From positions 372,001 to 436,000 of the forward strand of contig NZ_QPJK01000005.1 in the NCBI RefSeq assembly GCF_003337555.1: a stretch of 64,000 nucleotides of DNA, read 5' to 3'. Position 1 is the stretch's first letter, and each line of letters opens with the position of its first letter. This document shows positions 35,450 to 45,467 of the stretch, one piece after another. The translations under genes and the position numbers were made by a program. Origin of the DNA: Pseudorhodoferax soli. Lineage in GTDB: Bacteria > Pseudomonadota > Gammaproteobacteria > Burkholderiales > Burkholderiaceae_C. A model generated the notes under the pieces. It searched no databases. It was not told the origin of the DNA and worked only from the letters and a program-made list of their open reading frames with translations.

Positions 35450-38137
35450 TCAGCCGGCGACGGCGCCGCGTGCGAGAGCACCTGCGTGGGCGTGTCGCTC
35501 GGCATGCCCGCGCCGCCAGCCGTCGAAGTCGGCCGCCGGCATGGGCCGGCCGAACAGGTAGCCCTGGCCGATGTCGCACTCCAGCGCCAGCAGTTCGATC
35601 GCCGTCTGGTCGTTCTCCACCCCTTCGGCGACGGTCGTCAGACCCAGCTCGCGGCCCAGCGTGATGGTGCTCTTGGTCACCTGCCAGTCCCGCGGACTGT
35701 CGAGCATCGCGTCGACGAAGCTGCGGTCGATCTTGATCGAGGTGAACGGGAACTGGCGCACATAGGCCAGGCTGGAAAAGCCGGTGCCGAAGTCGTCCAG
35801 CGACAGGCCGATCCCGAAGTCGCGCAGCTCCTGCAGGCGCCGCAGCACGATCTCCGGGTTGTGCGCCAACGCACCTTCCGTCACCTCCAATTCCAGCAGG
35901 CCGGGCGCAATGCCGCGGCGCGAGAGCAGGGCCTTCACATGACCGGTGAAGTCGGGGTCGCGCAGGTTGTTCGCGCTCACGTTGACGGCCACTGCCAGCG
36001 GCGATCCGGCCGCGGACCACGCATGGATCTGCTCGATGGCCTCGGCCAGCACCCAGCGCGTGAGCGGGTGGATCAGTTCGGTGCTCTCGGCCAGCGGGAT
36101 GAACTCCCCGGGCGAGATCCAGCCGCGTTCGGCGTGGTGCCAGCGCAGCAGGGCCTCGGCGCCGACGACGCTGCGGTCCTCCAGGCCCAGCTTGGGCTGG
36201 TAGAACAGCTGCAGCTGCCCGGTGCGGATCGCGGTGCCCAGCTCGGCCCGCAGTTTCAGGTTGCGGCCGGGCGCCTGGTCCAGCACGCGGGAGTAGGGCG
36301 TCCATCGGTTGACCGATGGCGGTGACTGCAGCACGGCGATGGCCGCGCAGCGCAGCAGCTCGCTGGCGTCCAGCGCGTCCTCGGGGAACAGTGCCGAGCC
36401 GATGCGCGCCTGCAGTTCCACGGATGCGTCGGCCACGGTGATCGGCTCGCGCAGCACGGTGAAGATGCGGCTGCACAAGCCCTCCAGGGCCGGCAGGCCA
36501 TGCACCCCGGTGCCCAGCGCCGCGAAATCGCAGCCGCTCGCGCGGAACAGGGTCCAGTGCAGCGGGGCCAGCGCCTTGGCCAGCCGCTGCGCGCAGACCT
36601 CCAGGACGGTGTCGCCCTGGCGCGGGCCGAAGCTCTCGTTGACTTCGCGAAAGCGCAGCAGGTTGATCACCACGAGGTGCACCTGTTCGCCCGGCTGCTC
36701 TTCGATGCGCCGGTCCAGCGTGCGCAGCAACAGGTGCCGGTTGGGCAGGCCGGTCAGCACGTCGTGGCTGGCCAGGTACTCCTGCTGGCGCACATGGCGC
36801 CGTTCCGCCGACACGTCCCGGATGGTGTACATCAGCAGGCGGCGCCCGCCGGCGTCGATGCGGCCCAGGCGCACGTCGATGTCGATCTGCTGCCGGTTGC
36901 GCAGTGCCTGCACCGTCAGCCCGAAGCGCAGGTGCTCGCCGGCCCGTACGCGGGCAAAGGGGCGTGCGAGCTCCTGGTCGGCATGCAGCACGCGGTAGAA
37001 GGCGCGCAGGTCGTGGCCGATGGCCTGGGCCTTGTCCGGCACGCCGAGCAGGGCTGTCGCCGCGTCGTTCAGGCCCGCCACCGTGCCGCTCTCCGTCGTC
37101 AGCAACACGGCGTCGGAGATGTCCTGGAACAGCCGGCGGTAGGTGGCCCCGCTGGAAACCAGCGCCGCATTGAGCCGGAGCAGGCTGCGCGCGAACCATG
37201 CCAGCGCCGCCAGGCCCAGCGTGAGCATGGCCACCTTGCCGGCGCTGCGCTGCTGCCACGGTGCCAGGTACACCGCATGTCGCACGCCACTGGCGGCGAT
37301 GAACGGGTAGCGCTCGGAGCGCTGGTAGCCGACCGACAGCATGTGCCCTCCGAAGCCCGGCACGTCGAAAGCGCCCTGCGGCTGTGCGGCAGCGTGCTCG
37401 GACAGCCGGATCGCCTCGGGGACGCGCTTGCCACGCACCCGATCCGCGTGGGCCGAGCGGGTGAGCCCGGTGCCGTCCTTCAGGTAGAGGCCGCTGCCGC
37501 TGTGGGCCCCTGCGGCGCTCGCTGCGTGCTGGCCATGCAGGGCACCCAGGGGAATCAGGGCGCCGACCACGCGGCCGGTGGCATCGCCAACGGGCAGCAC
37601 CATGGGCAGATCGTGCTCGCCGCGCTGGCGCTGCACCGGCGCCAGCAGGGCGGGCTCTGCGTTCCCGGCGGGCAGGGTGAGCTGCAGGATCTGCGCCGCG
37701 AGTTCCGGCGCGGCGCGGCCTTCCCGCCCCACGGTGTAGACCTGGCCACCCGGCTCGCGCACGAACAACACGGCCGACACCGGGTCGTAGCGCATGGCGT
37801 TGCGCATCGCCGCCAGCACGGCATCTGGGGCCGCTTGCGCAGACGCGGGCACCACGCTGCGCTGTTCTTGCAAGTCGTCGCGGATGCCGCGCAGGCTGAA
37901 GGCGGTCTGGTCCAGCACCTGGTCGACGTGGATGCGCAGCGAGGCCGCCAGTTCGATGTTGTTGCGCTCGACCTGCGCCTGCACCTCGCGGCGGTCGGCC
38001 GCGATGGACAGCGCGCCCCATGCCAGGCATGCCACGGCCGTGCTCAGCAGGCCCCACTGCAGCAGCCTGGAGAAGCGTGCGTTCAGGGTGGATGTTTCGC
38101 TGGACGAAAGAAGATGCAAGGTGTCTCCCGCACACAT
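35450..38137 (-). CDS. PAS-GGDEF-EAL protein, probable c-di-GMP phosphodiesterase
   Basis: 895 residues from the ATG at 38137; a TTG at 38119 preceded by GGGAGA is a possible alternative. Order: TM1 (about 23-45), periplasmic double-Cache-like sensor (about 50-290), TM2 (about 300-315), PAS (about 335-455), GGDEF-like domain (about 460-620) and EAL (about 640-885). The GGDEF signature is degenerate (SGCDF), so cyclase activity is unlikely. The EAL domain keeps its catalytic set: EALLRW, NVSANN, ELEVTE, DDFGTGFSSL, KIDRSF, AEGVE and GQGYLF. Net role is therefore probably c-di-GMP hydrolysis. It is divergent from a chemoreceptor gene across 259 bp in which I see no clear site. Confidence 0.9.
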   Translation of the reverse strand: MCAGDTLHLLSSSETSTLNARFSRLLQWGLLSTAVACLAWGALSIAADRREVQAQVERNNIELAASLRIHVDQVLDQTAFSLRGIRDDLQEQRSVVPASAQAAPDAVLAAMRNAMRYDPVSAVLFVREPGGQVYTVGREGRAAPELAAQILQLTLPAGNAEPALLAPVQRQRGEHDLPMVLPVGDATGRVVGALIPLGALHGQHAASAAGAHSGSGLYLKDGTGLTRSAHADRVRGKRVPEAIRLSEHAAAQPQGAFDVPGFGGHMLSVGYQRSERYPFIAASGVRHAVYLAPWQQRSAGKVAMLTLGLAALAWFARSLLRLNAALVSSGATYRRLFQDISDAVLLTTESGTVAGLNDAATALLGVPDKAQAIGHDLRAFYRVLHADQELARPFARVRAGEHLRFGLTVQALRNRQQIDIDVRLGRIDAGGRRLLMYTIRDVSAERRHVRQQEYLASHDVLTGLPNRHLLLRTLDRRIEEQPGEQVHLVVINLLRFREVNESFGPRQGDTVLEVCAQRLAKALAPLHWTLFRASGCDFAALGTGVHGLPALEGLCSRIFTVLREPITVADASVELQARIGSALFPEDALDASELLRCAAIAVLQSPPSVNRWTPYSRVLDQAPGRNLKLRAELGTAIRTGQLQLFYQPKLGLEDRSVVGAEALLRWHHAERGWISPGEFIPLAESTELIHPLTRWVLAEAIEQIHAWSAAGSPLAVAVNVSANNLRDPDFTGHVKALLSRRGIAPGLLELEVTEGALAHNPEIVLRRLQELRDFGIGLSLDDFGTGFSSLAYVRQFPFTSIKIDRSFVDAMLDSPRDWQVTKSTITLGRELGLTTVAEGVENDQTAIELLALECDIGQGYLFGRPMPAADFDGWRRGHAERHAHAGALARGAVAG

Positions 38138-38396
38138 CTGGGCGGCCGTGGATGGTGACCGGCAGCGCCGCTCCTGTCCAGGCAGGCAAGCCCGGCACGG
38201 CGATGGAAAGAGCGGCTCGACTTTTGTGCAGCGCAGACGCGCAGGCGGGCCGGCCGACAGCCGGTTCCCGAACGCCCCCGTGCGGAAGGTGCATGGTGCG
38301 GAACTTGCAAAACCTGGCCGACGAGACCGTGTGCGGGCGGGCCGGGCACGGCCTGCCGCACACCGCGCCCTGTTCCCGCCACTGCCGAGACCCTGC

Positions 38397-40352
38397 ATGC
38401 TCCAACGCCTGTCCCTGTTCCACAAATTCGCCATCCTTGCGCTGATCGGCGTGCTCATGTGCCTGCTGCCGGCGTGGCTCTACACCCGCGGTGCACTGCA
38501 GACGCTGGCGCAGGCCCGCCTCGAAGCCCGTGGCGCCGCACCGCTGGCCGCGCTCCACCAGGCCGTGCAGGGCATGCAGGTGCACCGCGGCCTGTCGGCC
38601 AGCATGCTGAGCGGCAACGAGGTGCTGGCGGCGCGCCGTCCGGCCGCGCGCGATGCGGTGGCCAAGGCACTGGAGGCCGCGGACGCACGCTTCGCCGAAG
38701 CCGAGGTGCCTGCAACGCAGCGCCAGGCCTGGGGGCAGTTGCGCCAGACCTGGCAGCAGCTGGAGTCCGAGGTGGCGGCGCGCAGCCTGCAGGCGCCGCA
38801 GAGCACCGCCCGGCACACCGCTTTGATCGGCTCCACGATGCGCATTGGCGAGGAACTGCTGCAGAGCTTCCGGCTCACCGTCGAGCCCGAGCCGGCGCTG
38901 CAGGCGCTGATCCAGGCCGCGCTGGTGCAAGCGCCCATGCTGGGCGAAAAGCTGGGCGTGATGCGCGCCCAGGGGTCCGCCTTCCTCGCGCTTGGCGAAC
39001 TGCCGCCCCCGGGCCGGGCGCTGCTGCAGTCGCTGCGCGAGCGCGTGCTGGAACTGCAGGGCGAGGCCTTCCGCAACTTCGCGCGTGCCAGCGCGGCCGA
39101 CCCGGCGCTGCGCCAGGCGCTGGAGGCGCCCGCGCGCCAGCAGAGCGAGCGCATCGCCGCCACGCTGCAGCTGGCCGAGCGCGAACTGCTGCAGGCCGCC
39201 GCGCTGACGCTGCCGGGCCAAGCCTACTTCGACGACTTCACGCGGACCATCGACGGCCTGTACGGGCTCAACGCGCTGGCCATGGCCAGCCTGGATGCGG
39301 CGCTGCAGCAGCGCATCGTGGACCAGCGCAGCGCGCTGCTGTGGACCGGCATGGCGCTGGGGATGGCCCTGCTGCTCGCCGGTGGGCTGATGGCCGTGTT
39401 CGTGCGCTCCATCACCCGGCCGCTGGGGCAGGCCGTCGCGTTGGCGGGGGCCGTGGCGCAGGGCGACCTGGCAGGCCCGGGCATCCCGCATGGCACGGAC
39501 GAGGTCGGCCGCCTGATCGCCGCGCTGCTGGCCATGCGCGCGCAGCTCACCGAGGTGGTGGTGCGCGTGCGCGGCAATGCCGATGGCGTGGCCACGGCCA
39601 GCGCCGAGATCGCGCAGGGCAACAACGACCTGTCGGCGCGCACCGAGAGCCAGGCCAGCGCGCTGCAGCAGACGGCCGCCTCGATGGAGCAGATGACGGC
39701 CACCGTGCGCCAGAACGCCGATACGGCGCGCCAAGCCAGTCGGTTGGCCGCCAGCGCCAGCGGCGTGGCCGAGCAGGGCGGCACGGTGGTTGCGCAGATG
39801 GTGCAGACCATGCAGGGCATCCACGCCGCCTCGGGCCGGATCGCCGACATCATCGGCGTGATCGACGCCATCGCATTCCAGACCAACATCCTCGCGCTCA
39901 ACGCCGCGGTCGAGGCGGCGCGTGCCGGCGAGCATGGCCGCGGCTTCGCTGTCGTTGCCAGCGAGGTGCGCGTCCTGGCCAAGCGCAGCGCCGAGGCGGC
40001 CAGGGAGATCAAGGCCCTCATCACCGACAGCGTGCAGGGCGTGGATGCCGGCAATGCGCTGGCCGGCCGGGCCGGCACGACCATGCAGGAGCTGCTGGCC
40101 GCCGTGCGCCGCGTGTCCGACCTGATGGGAGAGATCAGCGCCGCCAGCCAGGAACAATCTCAGGGCGTGGCGCAGGTCGGCGAGGCCGTCACGCAGATGG
40201 ACCAGACGACCCAGCAGAACGCCGCGCTGGTGGAGCAGATGGCCGCCGCCGCGAGCAGCCTGCGCAGCCAGGCGGGCGAACTGGTCGACGGCGTGGCGGT
40301 GTTCCGCACCCAGGGCGCTGCGCAGAGCGAGCCGTGGCTGCAGGCGGCTTGA
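38397..40352 (+). CDS. Methyl-accepting chemotaxis protein with a NIT-type sensor domain
   Basis: 651 residues. TM1 at about 11-30, a purely helical periplasmic domain (31-310), TM2 (about 317-340), HAMP (about 340-395) and the signalling domain with the conserved hairpin DAIAFQTNILALNAAVEAAR (about 480-500). The periplasmic domain begins with LHQAVQGMQVHRGLSASML, which resembles nitrate/nitrite-sensing NIT domains. No C-terminal CheR-tethering pentapeptide is seen. The ATG at 38397 is preferred, since the long upstream frame is antisense to the GGDEF/EAL gene. Confidence 0.92.
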   Translation: MLQRLSLFHKFAILALIGVLMCLLPAWLYTRGALQTLAQARLEARGAAPLAALHQAVQGMQVHRGLSASMLSGNEVLAARRPAARDAVAKALEAADARFAEAEVPATQRQAWGQLRQTWQQLESEVAARSLQAPQSTARHTALIGSTMRIGEELLQSFRLTVEPEPALQALIQAALVQAPMLGEKLGVMRAQGSAFLALGELPPPGRALLQSLRERVLELQGEAFRNFARASAADPALRQALEAPARQQSERIAATLQLAERELLQAAALTLPGQAYFDDFTRTIDGLYGLNALAMASLDAALQQRIVDQRSALLWTGMALGMALLLAGGLMAVFVRSITRPLGQAVALAGAVAQGDLAGPGIPHGTDEVGRLIAALLAMRAQLTEVVVRVRGNADGVATASAEIAQGNNDLSARTESQASALQQTAASMEQMTATVRQNADTARQASRLAASASGVAEQGGTVVAQMVQTMQGIHAASGRIADIIGVIDAIAFQTNILALNAAVEAARAGEHGRGFAVVASEVRVLAKRSAEAAREIKALITDSVQGVDAGNALAGRAGTTMQELLAAVRRVSDLMGEISAASQEQSQGVAQVGEAVTQMDQTTQQNAALVEQMAAAASSLRSQAGELVDGVAVFRTQGAAQSEPWLQAA

Positions 40353-40380
40353 CCGGCAGGCCCTGCGCAAATAGCCCACG

Positions 40381-41346
40381 TCATGCGGCCAGCGGCTGCC
40401 CCGCTTGCCGCTGCGGCCGTGCCGCCAGGCCCAGCATCAGGTCGAGGTTCTGCACCGCGGCACCCGCGGCGCCCTTGCCCAGGTTGTCGAACACCGCGGC
40501 CAGCAGCACCTGGCCGCTGCGCTGCTGCCCGAACACCGAGAGTCGCAGGCGGTTGCTGCCGTTGAGCGCCCGCGGATCGAGGCGCTGGGCATCTGCGTCG
40601 CCGCCCAGGGGCTGCAAGTCGATGCAGGCCTGCCCCGCGTAGCGCGCCTGCAGCGCGGCGTGCAGGTGTCCGGGCGTCACGCCGGCGGGCAGCAGGCGCA
40701 GGTGCAGCGCGATGGTCAGCACGATGCCCTGCCGGTAGTGGCCATAGGCCGGCACGAACACCGGCGCATGCGCCAGCCCGGCATGCTGCTGGATCTCGGG
40801 CACATGCTTGTGCTGCAGGCCCAGGCCATAGACCTGCAGGGGTGCCGCCTCGGCCGCGTTCGCGCCTTCGTGGTCCTCGAGCCCGGCCCGGCCCCGCCCG
40901 GAGTAGCCCGACACCGCGTGGATCGCCAGCGGGTAGTCGGCCGGCAGCAGTCCGGCGTCGACCAGGGGCCTGAGCAAGGCCAGCGCGCCGGTCGGGTAGC
41001 AGCCAGGGTTGCTGACCCGCGCGGCATGGGCGATGCGGTCGGCCTGCGCCGCCGCCAGCTCCGGCAGCCCATAGACCCAACCGGGTGCCGTGCGGTGCGC
41101 AGAGCTGGCATCGATCACGCGCACGCCGGGGCGGCGCACCAGCGCCACGGCCTCCCGCGCGGCCTCGTCCGGCAGGCACAGCAGGGCGATGTCGCAGTCG
41201 TTCAGCGCCTCGGCGCGGTGGGCCGCGCTCTTGCGCTGTTCTGCGGGCAGCTGCAGCACGCGCAGGTCGGTCCGGCCGGCCAGCCATTGCCGCACCTGCA
41301 GGCCGGTGGTGCCTTGGTCGCCATCGATGAAAACGAGAGGGGTCAT
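40381..41346 (-). CDS. argC: N-acetyl-gamma-glutamyl-phosphate reductase, short type 2
   Basis: Third step of arginine synthesis: NADPH reduction of N-acetylglutamyl phosphate to the semialdehyde. 321 residues, the shorter type-2 form. The catalytic Cys116 lies in [11 protein letters not shown], the N-terminal dinucleotide strand reads [12 protein letters not shown], and [18 protein letters not shown] is typical of this subgroup. No other arg gene is nearby. It is divergent from a LysR regulator (118-bp gap), so regulated expression apart from the main arginine genes is likely. Confidence 0.92.
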   Translation of the reverse strand: MTPLVFIDGDQGTTGLQVRQWLAGRTDLRVLQLPAEQRKSAAHRAEALNDCDIALLCLPDEAAREAVALVRRPGVRVIDASSAHRTAPGWVYGLPELAAAQADRIAHAARVSNPGCYPTGALALLRPLVDAGLLPADYPLAIHAVSGYSGRGRAGLEDHEGANAAEAAPLQVYGLGLQHKHVPEIQQHAGLAHAPVFVPAYGHYRQGIVLTIALHLRLLPAGVTPGHLHAALQARYAGQACIDLQPLGGDADAQRLDPRALNGSNRLRLSVFGQQRSGQVLLAAVFDNLGKGAAGAAVQNLDLMLGLAARPQRQAGQPLAA

Positions 41347-41464
41347 GGGAGTGCTCCGACAGGGTTCGGAACGCATGGTGCCGCGCTGCGCGCATGCAGG
41401 CCAGTTGAATCTGACAAACTGCGGATTCAGAAACCATGAATGACGACCCGGGGAGGCATGGACC

Positions 41465-42349
41465 ATGCGTGAACTCAATCTCGACCGCCTGCGGACCTTG
41501 CTCATGGTGGCCGACCTCGGCTCGTTCGCCGCGGCAGCCAAGGCCTTGCACCTGGCCCCGCCCACGGTGACGCTGCATGTGGCGCAGCTCGAAGCCCGCC
41601 TGGGCACGCGCCTGCTGCACCGCGCGCCATCGGGCGTGACGGCCACATCCGCCGGCAGCCTCTTGATCGACAAGGCTCGGCGGCTGCTCGCCGAAGCCGA
41701 CGAGCTGCTGCAGGCCGTGCAGGCCCAGATCGCCGCACGCGGCGGCCGTGTGCGCCTGGGGGCCTCCACGGGCGCGCTGGCGCACCTGCTGCCGCAGGCG
41801 CTGCAGGCCCTGGCCGCCCAGCATCCGGAGATCGACGTGCAGGTCGCGGTGATGACCAGCGTGGAAGCGCTCGCACGCCTGGCGGCCGGCAACCTGGACA
41901 TCGGCATCGTCGCGCTGCCGCAGCCGGCACTGCGTGGCCTGCGCGTGCGGGCCTGGCGGCAAGACCCGGTGCTGGCCTTCGTGCCCGCGGACTGGAAGCC
42001 GCCGCGGCAGGTGACGCCCGCCTGGCTGGCCGCCCGGCCGCTGATCGCCAACGACAGCGGCACCCGGCTCTCGCGCCAGACCGCCGAGTGGTTCGCGGCG
42101 GCGGGGGAGCGGCCGCAGGCGCGCATCGCCCTGAACTACAACGACGCGATGAAGAGCCTGGTGGCCGCGGGCTACGGGGCCGCGCTGCTGCCGCACGAAG
42201 CCGGCGCGCCGCTGCCGGACCAGCGCATCAGCATGCGGCCGCTGCGGCCTGCGTTGTCGCGGGCGCTGGGCATTGCGCACCGGGTGAGGCTGGACGACGG
42301 GCCGACGGAGTTGACGCTGCAGGCCCTGCTGGAGATGCCGGCGCGCTGA
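41465..42349 (+). CDS. LysR-family transcriptional regulator
   Basis: 294 residues with an N-terminal winged helix (about 4-62; [20 protein letters not shown]) and a periplasmic-binding-protein-like effector domain (about 90-290). It starts 118 bp from argC on the opposite strand, and the gap holds a GAATCTGACAAACTGCGGATTC near-palindrome core around 41408-41429 that could be its operator. The natural inference is control of argC or of itself. The effector is unknown. Confidence 0.9.
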   Translation: MRELNLDRLRTLLMVADLGSFAAAAKALHLAPPTVTLHVAQLEARLGTRLLHRAPSGVTATSAGSLLIDKARRLLAEADELLQAVQAQIAARGGRVRLGASTGALAHLLPQALQALAAQHPEIDVQVAVMTSVEALARLAAGNLDIGIVALPQPALRGLRVRAWRQDPVLAFVPADWKPPRQVTPAWLAARPLIANDSGTRLSRQTAEWFAAAGERPQARIALNYNDAMKSLVAAGYGAALLPHEAGAPLPDQRISMRPLRPALSRALGIAHRVRLDDGPTELTLQALLEMPAR

Positions 42350-42359
42350 GGTGCCGCGC

Positions 42360-42393
42360 AAAAAAGCGCAAGGCCCGTTGCCGGGCCTTGCGC
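42360..42393 (-). terminator. Rho-independent terminator after ggt
   Basis: GCGCAAGGCCCG (42366-42377) pairs perfectly with CGGGCCTTGCGC (42382-42393). On the minus strand the stem is followed by six T residues (42365-42360), so it ends transcription of ggt. The same hairpin lies just after the LysR gene and may also slow transcription from that side. Confidence 0.8.
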
Positions 42394-42425
42394 GGTGGGG
42401 AGGGGCGTTGCGGGCCCCCCGGGCG

Positions 42426-44390
42426 CTACAGCGCGCCGTCGCCCAGCACGATGCCTTCGCGGCGCGGATCCACGCCGCCTTGCAGCATCCACTTGCCGTC
42501 CTTCTGGATCCGCATGATGGTGGAGATGCCGCTGGACTGTGCTCCGGTGTTCACGGTGTGGCCCATGGCGCGCAGGCCGGCCACGAGCGCCGAGGTGTCC
42601 AGCGCCGTGTTGGCGCCGTCGACGTTGGTGGTCGGGCTGTTGGCCGCGCCGAAGTCCACCATCGAGGTGGCCATCTGCGCATCCATGCCCCAGTCCAGCG
42701 CGCCGACCACGGTCTTCAGCACGTACTGGATGATCGTGCCGCCGCCAGGCGAGCCGGTGGCCAGCATGAAGTCACCCGGCTCGGAACCGCGGAACACCAG
42801 CGTAGGCGCCATCGTGCTGCGCGGGCGCTTGCCCGGTGCAACGCGGTTGGCGATCGGCGCACCGGTCGTCAGGTCCACCGGCTGGCCGGAGAAGTCGGTC
42901 AGCTGGTTGGTCAGCAGGAAGCCGTTGGTCATGTGGAAGGAGCCCATGCTGGACTCCACCGTGGACGTGACCGAGGCCACGTTGCCGTAGGAGTCGACGA
43001 TGGAGAAGTGCGTGGTGCCGGCTTCGATCGAGGTGTCGCGGCCCAGTGGCACATCGCCCAGGTTGCCGGCCGCTGCCGTGCCCATGCTGCGCGTCATGTC
43101 GATCAGCGCTGCACGGCTCTTCAGGTAGTTCTTGTCGAGCATGGTGGACAAGCCGTTGCCGGGCAGCGGGATGTAGTCCGTGTCGGCCACGTACTTGTCG
43201 CGGTCGGCATAGGCCAGGCGCGACGCCTCCGACACCAGGTGCACGCCCATCACGCTGGGCACGCCACCTTCCACGTCGGGGTTGATTGGCGGGTAGGCCG
43301 ACAGCGGGAAGTTCTCCAGGATGCCCAGCGCCTGCGTGATCGCGATGCCACCGGAAGACGGCGGCGCCATGGCGCAGACGTAGTAGGTGGCGCGGTAGGT
43401 CGTGCAGGCCGGATCGCGCTTCTTCGCCTTGTAGCCTGCCAGGTCGGCCATGGTCATCAGGCCGGGGGTGATCGGCGTGCGGGCTGCATCGTCGCCGACA
43501 GCCTGTGCGACCTTGGCCACGATGGCCTGGGCGATGGGGCCGGTGTGCAGCGCGTCCGCGCCCTGCGCGGCGAGCGCCTGCAGCGTCTGCGCGTAGGGCA
43601 GGTTGGTGGTGGTCTCGCCGCTCAGCTTGGGGCTGCCGTCGGCCTTGAAGTACGCGGCCACCGCATTGGCGTCCAGCGCCAGGCTGGCGCGGTTGCTGTT
43701 GATGGCGGCACCCAGGCGCGCCGGGATCACATAGCCGTTGGTGGCGAGATCGACGCCTTCGTCGAAGAGCTGGTTCCACTTGAGCTTGCCGTGCTCCTTC
43801 TGGGCCATCTCCATCATGCGCATCACGCCGGGCACGCCGATCGAGCGGCCGCTGCGGCGTGCGCTGGGCAGGGGTGCGGGCGAAGCGGCGTCCGCCTGGT
43901 CCTGGCGCACCAGGTAGTAGCCGGTGGCGCCGGCGGGCGCGGCCTCGCGGCCGTCGTAGGCAGTGATCTTCTTGCTGGCCGCGTCGTAATACATCATGAA
44001 CGCGCTGCCGGCGATGGTGCTCGATTGCGGCTCGACCAGGCCCAACACCGCCTGCACGGCGACGGCCGCATCGGCAGCCGTGCCGCCGGCCTTGAGCACC
44101 TCACAACCGGCCTTGCTGGCCAGCGGCGTGTTGGCCACCACCATGTAGCTGCTGGAATGCTTGGCCTTGTAGCCCAGGCGGTAGCCAGACGCGGCTTCGG
44201 GCGCGGCCGGATCGCCGGCCACACCGGAGCCGACGACCACCGTGGAGCCGTTGCTGGCCAGGATGGCGCAGCTGTCTGCCTTGGTGTCGACGATCAGGTC
44301 GTCGCCACCGTCGCCGCCACAGGCGACAACGGCCAGGGCGACTGCAATGGGCGTGGCAATCCAGAGAGGGGTGCGTGTGTTGTATTTCAT
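42426..44390 (-). CDS. ggt: Gamma-glutamyltransferase, probably exported
   Basis: Cleaves or transfers gamma-glutamyl groups, for example from glutathione, in the periplasm. The ATG at 44390 gives 654 residues with a hydrophobic signal followed by VVACGGDGGDD, a lipoprotein-like cleavage site (Cys near 24). The autoprocessing site is TTHFSIVDSYGN, the first Thr being the expected nucleophile of the small subunit. Other family strings are GGTAADAAVAVQAVLGLVEP near the N-terminus and SPGGGTIIQYVL near the C-terminus. It stands alone and has its own terminator. Confidence 0.92.
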   Translation of the reverse strand: MKYNTRTPLWIATPIAVALAVVACGGDGGDDLIVDTKADSCAILASNGSTVVVGSGVAGDPAAPEAASGYRLGYKAKHSSSYMVVANTPLASKAGCEVLKAGGTAADAAVAVQAVLGLVEPQSSTIAGSAFMMYYDAASKKITAYDGREAAPAGATGYYLVRQDQADAASPAPLPSARRSGRSIGVPGVMRMMEMAQKEHGKLKWNQLFDEGVDLATNGYVIPARLGAAINSNRASLALDANAVAAYFKADGSPKLSGETTTNLPYAQTLQALAAQGADALHTGPIAQAIVAKVAQAVGDDAARTPITPGLMTMADLAGYKAKKRDPACTTYRATYYVCAMAPPSSGGIAITQALGILENFPLSAYPPINPDVEGGVPSVMGVHLVSEASRLAYADRDKYVADTDYIPLPGNGLSTMLDKNYLKSRAALIDMTRSMGTAAAGNLGDVPLGRDTSIEAGTTHFSIVDSYGNVASVTSTVESSMGSFHMTNGFLLTNQLTDFSGQPVDLTTGAPIANRVAPGKRPRSTMAPTLVFRGSEPGDFMLATGSPGGGTIIQYVLKTVVGALDWGMDAQMATSMVDFGAANSPTTNVDGANTALDTSALVAGLRAMGHTVNTGAQSSGISTIMRIQKDGKWMLQGGVDPRREGIVLGDGAL

Positions 44391-44537
44391 TGGTAGGGAA
44401 AGCCTCGGGACGGGAAATCTGCGCACCAGGAGCGGGCACAGGGCGACAGGGGAAGCAGCTACTGTGCCAGCGCTTGCGCCCTCGCGGCCATTGCGGCTAA
44501 CCAGCAAGTTGTTGCCAAGTGTTACCTGACGGCGTCG

Positions 44538-45467
44538 TCACCGCTTCGAGGGCAGCCGGACCACACCCGTCGCCAGCGCCGTCCCGCACAGGATCACCAC
44601 ACCGCAGCCCAGCATCGCCGGCGTGAGCGCCTCGCCCAGCAGCAGCGTGCCGTACAGCACGCCGAACACCGGCACCACAAAGGTCACCGTCAAGGTGCGC
44701 GCAGGCCCCACATTGGCGATCAGCCGGAAGAAGAGGATGTACGCGAGCGCCGTGCACAGCACGCCGACCGCGAGCAGGCTGCCCAAGGCCGTGAGGCTGG
44801 GCGCGCGGCCTGGCCACAGCCACAGCGCCGGTAGCGCCAGGCCCAGCGTGGCGCCCAGCTGGCTGCCGGCGGCCAGCACCAGCGGCTTGACGTCGCCGAG
44901 GTAGCGCTTGGTGAACGTGGCGGCCAGGGCATAGCAGATGCAGGCCAAGAGGCAGGCCAGCACCGCCCAGCCCGTCGCGGCGCCGCCGGCCTTGGGGGTG
45001 AAGCTGGCCTTGTTCCAGGCCAGCAGCGCCACGCCCACGAAGCCCAGCGCCAGGCCCAGGCTGCGCGAGGCGCCCGGCCGCTCGCGCAGCCAGGCCCAGG
45101 CCACGACGGCGCCGAACAGCGGCACGGTCGCGTTGAGGATGGCCGACAGGCCGGTGGAGATCGACAGTACCGCGTACGAGTACAGCGCGAACGGGATGCC
45201 CGAGTTGAGCAGGCCCACGAACAGCACCGGCCGGTGGTGGCGCACGAGCTCGGGCAGCAGGCCGCGCCGCCACAGCAGCGGCATCAGGCACAGCGCCGCG
45301 ATGCCCACGCGCGCGGCGGCCGTCGGCAAGGGGCCCAGCTCCATCGCGGCATTGCGCATGAACAGGAAGGAGGCACCCCACAGCGCCGACAGCAGGAGGA
45401 AGTCGCCGAGCCAGGCGCTGCGCGGCTGGGCCACTGGGGCAGCTCCGGGCGGCCGGACCGCGCTCAC
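44538..45467 (-). CDS. EamA/DMT-family transporter in the alkylation-repair operon
   Basis: 309 residues and about ten membrane helices in two EamA repeats (LSALWGASFLFMRNAAMELG at the start, VGPARTLTVTFVVPVFGVLY in the second repeat). The GTG at 45467 overlaps the stop of ogt (GTGA), so the exporter is translated from the DNA-repair message. The substrate is unknown. The linkage may be incidental, or the exporter may remove toxic metabolites. Confidence 0.87.
   Translation of the reverse strand: MSAVRPPGAAPVAQPRSAWLGDFLLLSALWGASFLFMRNAAMELGPLPTAAARVGIAALCLMPLLWRRGLLPELVRHHRPVLFVGLLNSGIPFALYSYAVLSISTGLSAILNATVPLFGAVVAWAWLRERPGASRSLGLALGFVGVALLAWNKASFTPKAGGAATGWAVLACLLACICYALAATFTKRYLGDVKPLVLAAGSQLGATLGLALPALWLWPGRAPSLTALGSLLAVGVLCTALAYILFFRLIANVGPARTLTVTFVVPVFGVLYGTLLLGEALTPAMLGCGVVILCGTALATGVVRLPSKR

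Noticed and set aside
38138-38396. Possible small gene or site in the 259-bp gap between the GGDEF/EAL and chemoreceptor genes
   Set aside because: Open frames here are extensions of neighbouring genes in GC-rich DNA, without ribosome-binding sites. No dyad or promoter stood out enough to report.
35313-40379. A 1688-codon open frame on the minus strand across the GGDEF/EAL and chemoreceptor region
   Set aside because: It is in a different frame from the GGDEF/EAL gene and antisense to the chemoreceptor. Its translation is low-complexity Arg/Ala/Gly/His-rich without domains, as expected for a GC-rich shadow frame.
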